From Bdellovibrionales bacterium (lineage in GTDB: Bacteria; Bdellovibrionota; UBA1018; CAIMNF01), in assembly GCA_947372355.1 (NCBI GenBank), contig CANBTI010000002.1:42580-106579 (forward strand): 64,000 nucleotides of DNA. The letters run 5' to 3'. Of this stretch, positions 54,226-63,667 are shown in pieces (positions within the stretch are counted from its first letter, which is position 1; each line of letters opens with the position of its first letter). The notes beneath the pieces are model-generated. The model was not told the origin of the DNA, searched no databases, and saw only the letters and a program-made list of their open reading frames with translations. Both the position numbers and the translations under genes were made by a program.

Positions 54226-54391
54226 ATTCGCCTAGTAAACGCGTTGTGTAACTTGACGGTTCGTTTAGTGTAGAAAGTGTATTTTGTGTAAAAATGCCTT
54301 ATTTTCAGCACTTTTTTGAGTAAAAAATAAATTTAAAAAAATGTGAAAACTTACCGGATCATACGCTTGCGAGTTAAGCGGGCTGCGAAAA
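54226..54391. other. AT-rich gene-free stretch before the porin promoter
   Basis: Part of the 346-bp gap between the M28 peptidase and the porin. It holds no credible ORF. The segment near 54320-54345 is a run of A and T tracts that could act as an UP element for the downstream promoter; nothing else is seen. Confidence 0.4.
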
Positions 54392-54419
54392 TTGACATTC
54401 AATAACTCTACCGTAAGCT
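54392..54419 (+). promoter_or_regulatory. Possible sigma70 promoter of the porin gene
   Basis: A perfect -35 box TTGACA (54392-54397) is followed after 16 bp by TAAGCT (54414-54419), a weak -10. An A/T-tract region lies upstream and the leader to the ATG would be about 70 nt, in line with a highly expressed outer-membrane protein gene. Confidence 0.4.
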
Positions 54420-54495
54420 AAAAGTATTAGAACAATAGAAAGCGGTGATCTCAATAGTGAGTTACTGCAACCACAACAATGTAAGGAGTGTTCTC

Positions 54496-55680
54496 ATGAA
54501 GAACCTTTTATTAGTATTAAGTTTAGTGATCACAGCATCACCAGCATTTGCATCTCGCGCTCGCCTTGAATCACTCGGCGAAGGAAAAAACGGATCTTAT
54601 TATATCAATGATTCAAGAAACATTTTCTTGAACCCAGCTGCTATCAACGGCTACAAAAAGAAATTGTTTATCGAATTAGGTAATTCAACTGACAAAACCG
54701 ACTCTTCAGATCCAACAGTAGTTAATGGTGGTCCAAAAGTTCAAGGTGGTTTCACTAACACTTTCGGTGATTTCGTTTACGGATTATACCTAGGTCGTGA
54801 ATCTGATCGTTCAATCACTGGAACTGCAGCAGCTGGCCAATTGGCTGTTGATCATGCATTTGATTTCTTTTTCGGTGGAGAAGCTTCTGGAACTAAATAC
54901 GGCGTGGATGTATTCTATGCTGGTGCTTTGAACCGCACTTCAACTGTTGCTGGTTTCAACGAGCAAACAGCTGGTTACTTCGGAGTTAAACTTGGTGCAG
55001 ACATCAATAACTTCGCAGTATTCACTACTATCGGAATCAACAGCAAAGCTGTAACTGATACTCACGTAGCTGCAAATTACGCTGAATTAAAAGGTAAACT
55101 TTCACTTGATGTAGGTGCAACTTACACTATGGACGAAATGACTTACCTTGCAAAATTCACTTCTTATGGATCTGATTTTACTCAAGGAACTACTTCTCCT
55201 ACAGTAACTACTGGTAAAACTATGGCTTACGCTTTAGGCGCTGGTTGGAAAAAAGAAGCTTCTAAATCTGTAACTATCTACAGCAGAGTTCAAGCTGAAT
55301 ACCAAAAAGATACAGTTGATACTGTTGTAGGTACAGCTGCATCTGTAAACACTTCAACTGCTACTTGGTACAACCTTCCACTCGTTCTTGCTGCTGAAGC
55401 GCAAGCAACTAGTTGGTTGACAATCCGTGGATCTATTTCTCACAGCCTTTACGGCCAACATGCTGTTGGTAACAACAAAGACAGTTTTAATAACCAAACA
55501 ACTGCAGCTATGGGTCTTGGATTTAATTTCGGTGATTTGACTATCGATGCACTTGCTGGTCAATCTGCAGCGATTGCAAATGCTGCTTCTGAATCAAGCC
55601 AAGGTACTTCACAAGCTGGATCTAAATTCGGTTTCGGTGATAACATGGTTAGCCGTCTTTCTATGACTTACAATTTCTAA
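54496..55680 (+). CDS. Outer-membrane beta-barrel porin-like protein
   Basis: A signal peptide (NLLLVLSLVITASPAFA) at the ATG 54496, preceded by AAGGAG, leads to a barrel-like mature chain of alternating strands rich in Gly, Thr, Ala and aromatics, ending in LSMTYNF with terminal Phe. The N-terminal RARLESLGEGKNGSYYINDSRNIFLNPAAING segment resembles proteins annotated as outer-membrane or TIGR-type hydrocarbon-porin relatives, but I cannot name the family. Codon choice is unusually uniform (ACT, GCT, TTC, AAC, GGT), unlike its neighbours, which suggests very high expression. A strong terminator follows. Confidence 0.75.
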   Translation: MKNLLLVLSLVITASPAFASRARLESLGEGKNGSYYINDSRNIFLNPAAINGYKKKLFIELGNSTDKTDSSDPTVVNGGPKVQGGFTNTFGDFVYGLYLGRESDRSITGTAAAGQLAVDHAFDFFFGGEASGTKYGVDVFYAGALNRTSTVAGFNEQTAGYFGVKLGADINNFAVFTTIGINSKAVTDTHVAANYAELKGKLSLDVGATYTMDEMTYLAKFTSYGSDFTQGTTSPTVTTGKTMAYALGAGWKKEASKSVTIYSRVQAEYQKDTVDTVVGTAASVNTSTATWYNLPLVLAAEAQATSWLTIRGSISHSLYGQHAVGNNKDSFNNQTTAAMGLGFNFGDLTIDALAGQSAAIANAASESSQGTSQAGSKFGFGDNMVSRLSMTYNF

Positions 55681-55703
55681 TCTGATCTTAAGATAAGAAA
55701 CGA

Positions 55704-55735
55704 AAGCCCCCGAGAGTAATCTCGGGGGCTTTTTT
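55704..55735 (+). terminator. Intrinsic terminator after the porin gene
   Basis: AAGCCCCCGAGA and TCTCGGGGGCTT form a perfect 12-bp, GC-rich stem with a GTAA loop, followed by a short T run. Confidence 0.92.
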
Positions 55736-55782
55736 AATTGGTACTGTAATTGCTTTATCGTCTCCAAACAAAAGGAGACCAC

Positions 55783-56565
55783 ATGAAATCGAAAATCGTA
55801 ATATTAGGAATTTGTACATTAATGAGCGCTTGCGGGGCTGGGAGTAAGCGGGGAGGGATGCAGTCGACTCAAGAAAATGTATCTGGTTCTTTGTATTTAA
55901 AAAACTTAAGCCCTCAAACTTACGGCAAAGTTCAGCAATTGAAATCTGGAAATCAATACCGCTTTTTAGGAACATTTGAATTATCGAGTTTACCCGAATC
56001 GATGAGAGGGCTTTCTGGCGAGTCTGAAATCGGTACACTCAGTGTGGAATTCGAAGATGAAAAATATCTTGATAAATATTCTTCTGAAGTGATTCCTGTA
56101 TTCAGAAAACGACAACAGGAAGTAAAAACTACTGTATTTTTACTTCGAAGTGACTCGCTTTCAAATCAATTTTCATTAGCAATTAAGAATGATGGAAATG
56201 AAAATGTGCTAAATGTTCAAGAAGAAAGTGTTGCGGTTAAATCTTCTCCCAAAAAATATTGTAAACAGACACATTTTTTCACTAAAATATTAGCTGATGG
56301 AATGACTGTTAACGATCAAACAAAGACTTGTAATCCCTTAGGATTTTGTACGGTTGAAATTTATAATGGATATTTCAAAAAATTTGATTCAGTTGAATAT
56401 AACTTAAATACTCATGCTGGATTGTTTCCAAATAAGTGTGATGGGTATGAAGATGATTATTCGGTAACTGAAAATAAGTTAAATCGCTCAACACCCATGA
56501 TGGCAACAATTAGAATCAATGGTGAATTGGTAAAACTATCCACAAAATTGATTTTTGATCTTTAA
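55783..56565 (+). CDS. Lipoprotein of unknown function
   Basis: The lipobox LMSAC at residues 13-17 (MKSKIVILGICTLMSACG) follows a short signal peptide. The ATG at 55783 has AAAGGAGACC before it, so the track's upstream Met is rejected. The 261-residue product is mostly beta-rich with several late cysteines (KYCKQTHF, KTCNPLGFCTVEIY and NKCDGYEDD), which may form disulfides. The family is not recognised. It stands alone between the porin terminator and a hairpin before mraY. Confidence 0.75.
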   Translation: MKSKIVILGICTLMSACGAGSKRGGMQSTQENVSGSLYLKNLSPQTYGKVQQLKSGNQYRFLGTFELSSLPESMRGLSGESEIGTLSVEFEDEKYLDKYSSEVIPVFRKRQQEVKTTVFLLRSDSLSNQFSLAIKNDGNENVLNVQEESVAVKSSPKKYCKQTHFFTKILADGMTVNDQTKTCNPLGFCTVEIYNGYFKKFDSVEYNLNTHAGLFPNKCDGYEDDYSVTENKLNRSTPMMATIRINGELVKLSTKLIFDL

Positions 56566-56586
56566 AAAACCAATAATACCAAGATG

Positions 56587-56619
56587 CTGCACAACTTGCT
56601 AAAATAACAAGTTGTGCAG
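56587..56619. terminator. Perfect 12-bp hairpin downstream of the lipoprotein gene
   Basis: CTGCACAACTTG and CAAGTTGTGCAG pair perfectly around a 9-base A/T-rich loop. No T-run follows, so it is at best a weak terminator or an mRNA 3' end stabiliser. Confidence 0.5.
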
Positions 56620-56682
56620 TAATATCAAACACTTAACTTAAGTCTCTTGACTTCATGCCCATAAAATCGCTACATTCATCAA

Positions 56683-57759
56683 ATGCTCTATTATCTACTC
56701 TATCCACTCCACGAAACGATCGGAGTGTTTAACGTTTTTAAGTACATCACTTTCCGAACTTTTGGAGCCACCACCACCGCAATTTTATTTTGCCTGTTAT
56801 TAGGTGGTAGATACATTCGCTGGTTAAAAGATAAACAAATCGGACAAAGCGTTCGTAACGACGGACCACAATCCCATCTTTCTAAAAAAGGTACGCCCAC
56901 TATGGGTGGAGGTTTGATTCTTTCTGCAATCGCGATCTCCACATTTTTATGGGCTGATCTCACCAATCATTTTGTTTGGGTTGCCGTGTTTGCAACACTT
57001 GGTTTTGGTGCAATTGGCTGGATGGATGATTATTTAAAAGTAATCAAAAAAAATTCAAAAGGACTCACCGCTCGCCAAAAAATTATTTCTCAAACATTAG
57101 TGGCTCTGATTGCCTCCATTGTGTTGTATGTGTTGCGTGATTCACCTCCACTCCTTAAATTTCCATTCTTTAAGGACTTTTCAATTGATCTTGGTCTTTT
57201 ATTTATTCCATTTTCTACTTTTGTCATCGTTGGAGCGTCTAATGCTGTGAACCTTACCGATGGATTAGATGGATTAGCGGTTGGTCCAACCATCACGACT
57301 TCACTGACTTATGCGATTTTAGCTTATTGCGCAGGTAACTTTGTCATCGCTGAATATCTTCAAATTCCATTTGTTTCTGGAGCGGGTGAAGTGGCTATCT
57401 TTTTAGCAAGCACTGGTGCTGCTTGCCTTGGCTTTCTTTGGTTTAATACTTATCCAGCGGAAGTATTCATGGGTGATGTGGGAGCGCTAGCTCTCGGTGC
57501 AGCTCTTGGGGTTTCTGCAGTGATCACGAAGAATGAATTTTTACTTGTTCTTTGCGGTGGAATTTTTGTGGTGGAAGCAGTGAGTGTGATGATGCAGGTG
57601 ATCTCGTTTAAAATGACGGGTAAGCGTATTTTTAAAATGGCGCCGATCCATCATCATTTTGAACTCAAAGGATGGCCTGAACCAAAGGTTATTGTAAGAT
57701 TTTGGATTATATCAATTTTGTTGGCGCTAGCTTCACTAGCAACGTTAAAACTTCGTTAA
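56683..57759 (+). CDS. mraY: Phospho-N-acetylmuramoyl-pentapeptide-transferase
   Basis: MraY makes lipid I from UDP-MurNAc-pentapeptide and undecaprenyl phosphate. The catalytic aspartates lie in GWMDDYLKV and [10 protein letters not shown], the C-terminal signature in [14 protein letters not shown] is present, and about ten membrane segments are seen in 358 residues. It opens the wall-synthesis run mraY-murD-ftsW-murG-murC. The usual upstream murE and murF are not in front of it here. Confidence 0.96.
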   Translation: MLYYLLYPLHETIGVFNVFKYITFRTFGATTTAILFCLLLGGRYIRWLKDKQIGQSVRNDGPQSHLSKKGTPTMGGGLILSAIAISTFLWADLTNHFVWVAVFATLGFGAIGWMDDYLKVIKKNSKGLTARQKIISQTLVALIASIVLYVLRDSPPLLKFPFFKDFSIDLGLLFIPFSTFVIVGASNAVNLTDGLDGLAVGPTITTSLTYAILAYCAGNFVIAEYLQIPFVSGAGEVAIFLASTGAACLGFLWFNTYPAEVFMGDVGALALGAALGVSAVITKNEFLLVLCGGIFVVEAVSVMMQVISFKMTGKRIFKMAPIHHHFELKGWPEPKVIVRFWIISILLALASLATLKLR

Positions 57760-57798
57760 TGAATAAAGATCATCCCTGATGGGATGTAGGAGAGCAGT

Positions 57799-59184
57799 AT
57801 GAGTAAGTTTAAGGGTAAAAAAATATTAGTAGTAGGATGTGGAACATCTGGTGTTTCTGTTTCCAAATATTTAGTAAAACAAGGTGCTCGCGTGATGATC
57901 ACCGATACTCGTCAGCGTACAGAACTTTCTGAACCATTAAAGATTCTTGGTGATTTAAAAGTTGAATTTGAATTAGGCGGACACACTGAGCGTTCATTTC
58001 AAGGAGCTGAGTTGATTGTAGTTAGTCCTGGTGTGAATATGCAAAATCACCAATTGCTTCAAATGGCTAAATCCAAAGGAACTCCGATCACCAGTGAAAT
58101 TGAACTCGCTGTTTCTGAGCTCGAGCAGCCGTTGATTGCGATCACTGGAACTAACGGTAAATCCACTCTCACCACCATGATTGGTGAAATGTATAAAAAC
58201 GACGGTAAAAAAGCATTTATTGGTGGAAATCTTGGAACTCCACTCATTGAATACATCAATGAAGGACAGCCTGGCCAAGTTGCAGTTGCCGAACTTTCTA
58301 GTTACCAACTTGAGCTTACCGATAAAATGGTTCCAGCAGTAGCGATCTTCACCAATATTGATCAAGATCACCTTGATCGTTACGGCACCATGGAAAACTA
58401 CATTGCCGCAAAAAAACGTTTACTCAAAGTTTGTGATCGTAACTCATGGGTTATTTTGAATTACGATGATCCAGTACTTCAAGGATTTGCTCAAGAAAAT
58501 GTGGGCAAACTCATTTGGTTCACCATGAAAAATCCAATGAAGATGGGTGGAGATTTTGCTGAGAAATTTTTTGGAGCTTATTACGATGCTGAACAAAATG
58601 CAGTGATTGCAAAAGTAACGGGTCGTGAAGAAGTTTACCCATTGAAGGAATTGAAAATTTTTGGTGATCACAATAAACAAAACATCATGGCAGCAATTTG
58701 TGCAGCTCGCGTGATGGGAGTAAATCAAGCAGCAATCCAAGCTACGATTACTAGCTTTAAGGGGTTACCTCACCGTTTAGAGTTTGTTCGTAAAAAAGAC
58801 GGCGTTTACTTTTTTAATGATTCTAAGGCTACCAACATTCAAAGTGTTCAAGCATCTTTGGGTGCTTTTAAGCGTTCAGCGATCATCATGATTGCGGGCG
58901 GAAAAGATAAAAACATGGATTTCGCACCACTGGTTCCATTTGTACAAGGAAGAGTGAAGTTGCTCATCTTGGTGGGTGAGGCAAAAGAGAAAATCAATCG
59001 TGCTTTGGGAGATTTCACCGAAACCTATCTCGTGGGAACCTTTGAAGAAGCTGTATTGATGAGCTTTCAAAAATCAAGAAATAGTGATGTAATCTTATTA
59101 TCACCGGGATGTTCCAGCCAGGATATGTTCCGTGATTTTGAAGAGCGAGGCGATTATTTCAAAAAATTGGTTAACCAACTCTAA
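57799..59184 (+). CDS. murD: UDP-N-acetylmuramoylalanine-D-glutamate ligase
   Basis: MurD adds D-Glu to UDP-MurNAc-L-Ala in the cytoplasm. The Mur-ligase ATP loop is AITGTNGKSTLTTMIGE, and the middle and C-terminal domain motifs (FTNIDQDHLDRYGTMENYIAAK, FFNDSKATN, LSPGCSSQDMFRDFEERG) match MurD in 461 residues. The N-terminal GCGTSGVSV starts the UDP-sugar domain. AGGAGAGCAGT precedes the ATG. Its 3' end overlaps the ftsW ORF. Confidence 0.96.
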   Translation: MSKFKGKKILVVGCGTSGVSVSKYLVKQGARVMITDTRQRTELSEPLKILGDLKVEFELGGHTERSFQGAELIVVSPGVNMQNHQLLQMAKSKGTPITSEIELAVSELEQPLIAITGTNGKSTLTTMIGEMYKNDGKKAFIGGNLGTPLIEYINEGQPGQVAVAELSSYQLELTDKMVPAVAIFTNIDQDHLDRYGTMENYIAAKKRLLKVCDRNSWVILNYDDPVLQGFAQENVGKLIWFTMKNPMKMGGDFAEKFFGAYYDAEQNAVIAKVTGREEVYPLKELKIFGDHNKQNIMAAICAARVMGVNQAAIQATITSFKGLPHRLEFVRKKDGVYFFNDSKATNIQSVQASLGAFKRSAIIMIAGGKDKNMDFAPLVPFVQGRVKLLILVGEAKEKINRALGDFTETYLVGTFEEAVLMSFQKSRNSDVILLSPGCSSQDMFRDFEERGDYFKKLVNQL

Positions 59185-60340
59185 GAAGTACTTTTCAGAT
59201 CTTTTCACAGCCAATCGGGCGAGTGGTGATCGATTTTTACTTTTTACTGTGTTGGCCTTAGTGCTTTTTGGACTCCTCATGGTCTATAGTGCGTCCTTCA
59301 TTTTTTCTGAAGAGCGTACTGGTGATGGCTTTGCCTTTATTCGTAAACAATTCATTTATGCTTGCATGGGGTTTTTCGCCATGTGGGTATCTTCGCGTGT
59401 TCCACATCAAAAATGGTATCAGTGGGCTCCAGTGGCTATTCTTTCTGTTATTGGTATGCTCCTTTTGGTTTTGATACCAGGTGTGGGTTCACGAGTGGGA
59501 GGAGCTCAGCGATGGATCAATTTTGGATTTTTTAGATTTCAACCTGCAGAGCTAGCAAAAATCATTGGAGTAATGTTTGTTGCTCGTCAGCTGGTAAGGC
59601 ATCAAAAGGATCTTCAAGATTTTAAACGTGGAGTGGTAGCACCCATTACTTTTTTAATTCCTGTGATGGTGTTGTTATTGCTTCAACCTGATTTTGGATC
59701 TACGGCACTTCTTGCTGGAACAACATTTATTTTAATGTTTATTGCTGGAGTGAGACCTTTATTTTTATTTGGAGGTTTGTTTGGTGGTGGGGGCGCAGCC
59801 GCTCTTTTAATTATCACTTCACCTTATCGAATGGCACGGGTGATGACCTTCATTGATCCTTGGCGAGATCCTGCGGGAAAAGGATTTCAAGTGATTCAGT
59901 CCATGCTGGGATTGCATAATGGAAGTTTACTCGGGCAAGGACTTGGAAATGGAAAGGAAAAATTATTTTTTCTTCCAGAAGCACACAACGATTTTATTTT
60001 TGCTGTGATCGGTGAAGAGCTTGGGTTTGTAGGCGTTGCTGCAGTAATTTTTGCTTATATTTTCTTTATCTATCGTGGTCTTAAAATTTCCTGGAATTCA
60101 CTTCATCAAAGACAAGATCGTTTTGGATTTTACTTAGGATGTGGGATAACGCTCATTTTGGGCTTGCAGGCTTTTATTAATATGGCAGTGGTGATGGGAT
60201 TATTGCCAACTAAAGGACTCACTCTTCCTTTCATTAGCTACGGTGGCTCAGCGCTCACTTTGAATCTTTTTGCGGTTGGAATTCTTTATAGTATTTCTAA
60301 ATCGAATCATGCATCCAATTACGGAGATCATTATGGCTAA
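59132..60340 (+). CDS. ftsW: FtsW-type lipid II polymerase of the divisome
   Basis: This SEDS-family membrane protein has ten hydrophobic segments. Signature stretches are GLLMVYSASFIF, RFQPAELAKI, QPDFGSTALL, NDFIFAVIGEELGFVG and the C-terminal PTKGLTLPFISYGGSA. SEDS proteins polymerise lipid II with a class B PBP, and the genomic place next to murD and murG points to FtsW rather than RodA. The listed start is GTG at 59132, inside murD by 53 bp; a slightly later start is possible. It ends overlapping murG by 8 bp. Confidence 0.92.
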   Translation: MILKSEAIISKNWLTNSKKYFSDLFTANRASGDRFLLFTVLALVLFGLLMVYSASFIFSEERTGDGFAFIRKQFIYACMGFFAMWVSSRVPHQKWYQWAPVAILSVIGMLLLVLIPGVGSRVGGAQRWINFGFFRFQPAELAKIIGVMFVARQLVRHQKDLQDFKRGVVAPITFLIPVMVLLLLQPDFGSTALLAGTTFILMFIAGVRPLFLFGGLFGGGGAAALLIITSPYRMARVMTFIDPWRDPAGKGFQVIQSMLGLHNGSLLGQGLGNGKEKLFFLPEAHNDFIFAVIGEELGFVGVAAVIFAYIFFIYRGLKISWNSLHQRQDRFGFYLGCGITLILGLQAFINMAVVMGLLPTKGLTLPFISYGGSALTLNLFAVGILYSISKSNHASNYGDHYG

Positions 60341-61421
60341 CAACAAGACTAAAAAATTGATTGTTGCAGGTGGGGGCACTGGCGGACATGTTCTGGCAGG
60401 AATTGCGATTGCAGATGAGTGGAGTAGGGAATTCTCAAATTCAGAAATTTTATTTGTAGGATCTGAGCAAGGTCTTGAATCCCGATTAGTCCCTAAGTAT
60501 GGTTATCGATTAAAAACTTTAAAAATTGGCGCTTTAAATCGGGTTTCACTGAAGACCAGATTGATGACTGCATTCAAGCTTCCGTTTAGTTTTATCAAAA
60601 CATTTTGGATCTTGATGTGCTATCGCCCAGATGCAGTGATTGGAGTGGGTGGATACTCTTCAGGCCCAGTGGTAATGATGGCAAGATTATTTTCTCCTTT
60701 CTTTGGGACACGCACCGCAATTTTAGAACAAAATTCAATTGCTGGATTCACTAATCGAATGCTCGCTCGCTGGGTACATCGAGTTTATTGCGCTTTTGAG
60801 GCGAGTGCTGCTATTTTTACTGCCGAAAAAGTTTTAATCACGGGTAATCCGATTCGTTCGTCATTAAAAAAGCTACCCTCTTCTAAAAATGATCCATTTG
60901 TTATTTTTATTTTTGGAGGCAGCCAAGGTGCCCAAGGAATCAATACGATGGTGATTGATGCACTTCCATTTTTAAAAAATGAAAAAATTGAATTTATCCA
61001 TCAATCTGGGGTGAATGATTTTGAAAGAGTGAAATCTGCTTATCTTCGCGAAGGAATTTCGAATGTAAGAGTGGAAAAATTCATCGATGATATGGGTGCT
61101 TGTTATGAAAAATCAAGTTTAGTGATTTGTAGAGCCGGCGCCTCCACGCTTTCAGAACTTGCTTCTGTGGGTAGAGCTGCGATTTTCATTCCACTTCCCA
61201 CTGCCGCAGATAATCATCAAGAAAAAAACGCACGCATTTTTGAAATGTCTGGAGCCGCTATGGTCATTACCCAAGGTGGAGTGACTGGTGCTCAGTTTGC
61301 AGAAAAAATTATTTCGTTAAAAAATGATCATGCCAAAATCCACTCTTTTGAAGAAAAGGTTCGTCCTTTTTATAGAAGTGATACAGCGGAATTAATCGTA
61401 AAGGATTTATCACGTGCGTAA
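60333..61421 (+). CDS. murG: Lipid II synthase (UDP-GlcNAc transferase)
   Basis: The glycine-rich donor-site loop is VAGGGTGGHVLAGIAIA. GVGGYSSGPVV, EQNSIAGFTNRML and the second-domain FGGSQGAQGIN, GAGASTLSELASVG-like stretch and TAADNHQEKNA are all MurG signatures. It adds GlcNAc to lipid I at the inner face of the membrane. The ATG at 60333 (MANNKTKK), preceded by CGGAG and overlapping the ftsW stop, is the family start; the longer track ORF is not. Its stop overlaps the murC GTG. Confidence 0.95.
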   Translation: MANNKTKKLIVAGGGTGGHVLAGIAIADEWSREFSNSEILFVGSEQGLESRLVPKYGYRLKTLKIGALNRVSLKTRLMTAFKLPFSFIKTFWILMCYRPDAVIGVGGYSSGPVVMMARLFSPFFGTRTAILEQNSIAGFTNRMLARWVHRVYCAFEASAAIFTAEKVLITGNPIRSSLKKLPSSKNDPFVIFIFGGSQGAQGINTMVIDALPFLKNEKIEFIHQSGVNDFERVKSAYLREGISNVRVEKFIDDMGACYEKSSLVICRAGASTLSELASVGRAAIFIPLPTAADNHQEKNARIFEMSGAAMVITQGGVTGAQFAEKIISLKNDHAKIHSFEEKVRPFYRSDTAELIVKDLSRA

Positions 61422-62793
61422 GTTTAAACTACATTTTGTGGGCTTGGGTGGAATTGGAATGAGTGGAATTGCTGAAATATTTTTAGCACAAGGTCATGAG
61501 GTTTCTGGTTCAGATTTAAATGCAAATGAAATTACTGAGCGATTAGTTCAGATGGGTGCAAAATTTTCCCAAAGTCACAGTAAAGATAATGTACGCGATG
61601 CAGATGTGGTAGTGGTGAGTTCTGCTGTAAAGAACAATAATCCAGAAGTGGTGGAAGCTCGCATTCGTGGCATTCCGGTGATCCCTAGAGCTGAAATGTT
61701 AGCAGAAATCATGCGCGGTAAAGTTGGAATTGCGATTGCAGGAACTCACGGTAAAACCACCACAACTTCAATGTGTGCTCAAATTTTAATCAAAGCCGGA
61801 ATGGATCCTACCGTTGTAGTGGGTGGTAAAGTGGAAAGCATTGGTAGTAATGCAAAAGTTGGATCGGGTGATTATGTAGTAGTTGAGGCAGATGAAAGTG
61901 ATGGATCTTTTCACTTACTTCCAGCTACTTATGGAATCATTACCAATATTGATCTAGATCACATGGAGCATTATGGTACGCGTGAAAATTTAAATGAAGC
62001 TTTCGTAACATTTGCTAAAAAAATTCCGTTTTATGGATGCACCTGGGTTTGTGGAGATGATGAGGGAGTGAGAGAAGTGCTTTCTAGTTTCACGAAGCCA
62101 CATTTTACTTACGGTTTTTTTCCATTCAATGATTTGATCGCCAAAAACGTAGTAGTGATTTCAGGTGGAATGCAGAAATATGAAGTTTGGAAGCGTCCGT
62201 CTCGGGATTTAGAGCATGTATTTTTAGGTTCAATTACACTTAATGTTTTGGGCACGCACAATGTTTTGAATTCACTAGCAGCCATTGGCATGTCACTAAG
62301 TTTGGGTGCTCATTTTGAAGCAGCAAAAGAAGCGCTCGCTTCCTTTCATCATGTTCGTCGTAGATTTGATGAGCGTTATCATGATGCAGTTAAAAACATT
62401 CGTGTGATTGATGATTACGGGCACCACCCAACCGAAGTGCGTGCTGTTCTTTCAACGGCAAGACAAACCGGACATTCAAGAATTATCACCATCTTTCAGC
62501 CTCATCGTTACACTCGAACTCAACTTTGTTGGGATGAATTTTTAACGTGCTTTCATGATACCGATCTTTTGTTGATGCTTCCCATTTACTCAGCGGGAGA
62601 AGATGCAATTCAAGATGTGACCACTGAGCGCTTGATCACTGCGATCCGTGAAAAAAGTAATTTAAATGCTATTGAAGTGCATTCATTGGAAGATGCTGCA
62701 TCTTGGGTGAAAAAAAATAGCACCCAAGGAGATTTAATTCTCACTTTGGGTGCTGGTTCGATCACTAAACTGGCCGAACAATTAGTTTTCTAA
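61414..62793 (+). CDS. murC: UDP-N-acetylmuramate-L-alanine ligase
   Basis: A GTG start overlaps murG by 8 bp. The N-terminal FVGLGGIGMSGIAEI, the ATP loop AIAGTHGKTTTTSM, ADESDGSFHLL and TNIDLDHMEHYG, and the C-terminal DDYGHHPTEVRAVL with FQPHRYTRT identify MurC in 459 residues. It performs the first amino-acid addition of wall precursor synthesis. Unlike many dcw clusters, no murB, ddl or ftsQ follows; the next gene is convergent and overlaps by 12 bp. Confidence 0.96.
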   Translation: MRKFKLHFVGLGGIGMSGIAEIFLAQGHEVSGSDLNANEITERLVQMGAKFSQSHSKDNVRDADVVVVSSAVKNNNPEVVEARIRGIPVIPRAEMLAEIMRGKVGIAIAGTHGKTTTTSMCAQILIKAGMDPTVVVGGKVESIGSNAKVGSGDYVVVEADESDGSFHLLPATYGIITNIDLDHMEHYGTRENLNEAFVTFAKKIPFYGCTWVCGDDEGVREVLSSFTKPHFTYGFFPFNDLIAKNVVVISGGMQKYEVWKRPSRDLEHVFLGSITLNVLGTHNVLNSLAAIGMSLSLGAHFEAAKEALASFHHVRRRFDERYHDAVKNIRVIDDYGHHPTEVRAVLSTARQTGHSRIITIFQPHRYTRTQLCWDEFLTCFHDTDLLLMLPIYSAGEDAIQDVTTERLITAIREKSNLNAIEVHSLEDAASWVKKNSTQGDLILTLGAGSITKLAEQLVF

Positions 62794-63489
62794 TCCTACT
62801 CGACTCATGTATTTTGTTTTTTCACTGTTTGTAAGTGCTTTTATTCCGTATTTCACTTGTTTTAGATCCCAATCTAATTGTGAACGGGTTCCACGTTCAC
62901 GAGCATCCGCATCACCAGGAAACATATCGTACATCGGTGAACGAACAATGTAACAGTGAGCATTTTTATTATAAGAAGCACCCGTTCCTGTCACATCACC
63001 TTCAAAAGATGCGAAAGGTACATTTTCAATGCATTTTTCTTTAGATAAAATGAAAATGTCGGTCCAATCCTTCATGGTTTGAGGGGAGTCGGAGAATACT
63101 TTATCTAAAACTCTTTCTTCAGTATTCCCTGAAGCATTTTTAACTAAAACATAAGGTGCCACATGAAACCACCAGATGAATTTTTTACCTTTTAACTGAC
63201 GATAGTATTCGTGGTAAGCAACCGTGTAGAATACAAAAACTTTTTGAGCTTTGATGTTTTGAACTTTATCTAAGCCATAGGTCCAAGTTTCAGCTCTTTG
63301 TGTGCATTCAGAACCGAATTGAAATTTCCAGGGTCTGATCATTTTAAAATCACTTTCCATACCCTTAAATACTTCACTTACTTTTTGATCATTTTCTAAA
63401 ACTGTAGAAGCATAGTTTTCCGGAATCATTGCAAGAGCGGAGGAAGAGCTTAGGGAAAAGGCGATTAGGGCTTTAGTTAAAATTTTCAT
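62782..63489 (-). CDS. Secreted protein-glutaminase-like (protein deamidase) candidate
   Basis: The signal peptide is ILTKALIAFSLSSSSALA. The mature part shows a Cys-His-Asp order typical of bacterial protein-glutaminases: C62 in GSECTQRAETWTYGLD, H109 in IWWFHVAPYVLV, and D129 in ERVLDKVF. These enzymes deamidate protein glutamines to glutamate and need no cofactor. The match is by motif layout only, so confidence is moderate. No toxin partner or secretion gene is adjacent. A later region (HCYIVRSPMYDMFP) may complete the fold. It is convergent to murC. Confidence 0.6.
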   Translation of the reverse strand: MKILTKALIAFSLSSSSALAMIPENYASTVLENDQKVSEVFKGMESDFKMIRPWKFQFGSECTQRAETWTYGLDKVQNIKAQKVFVFYTVAYHEYYRQLKGKKFIWWFHVAPYVLVKNASGNTEERVLDKVFSDSPQTMKDWTDIFILSKEKCIENVPFASFEGDVTGTGASYNKNAHCYIVRSPMYDMFPGDADARERGTRSQLDWDLKQVKYGIKALTNSEKTKYMSRVGLEN

Positions 63490-63667
63490 CAGTGACTCAC
63501 TTTCTATTCATTCGTTTCTTTTGTTTCTGAACTAGGGAATAGCTTTATTGACGCGAAAAGAAAAATTCCTAATTTAGATGAGGTTATGAATGGCGGCTAA
63601 TACCTTATTAATTACAAATAGTTACTGATTGATTGTGGTGTCCCATTAATCGTACTAAAATATCATC

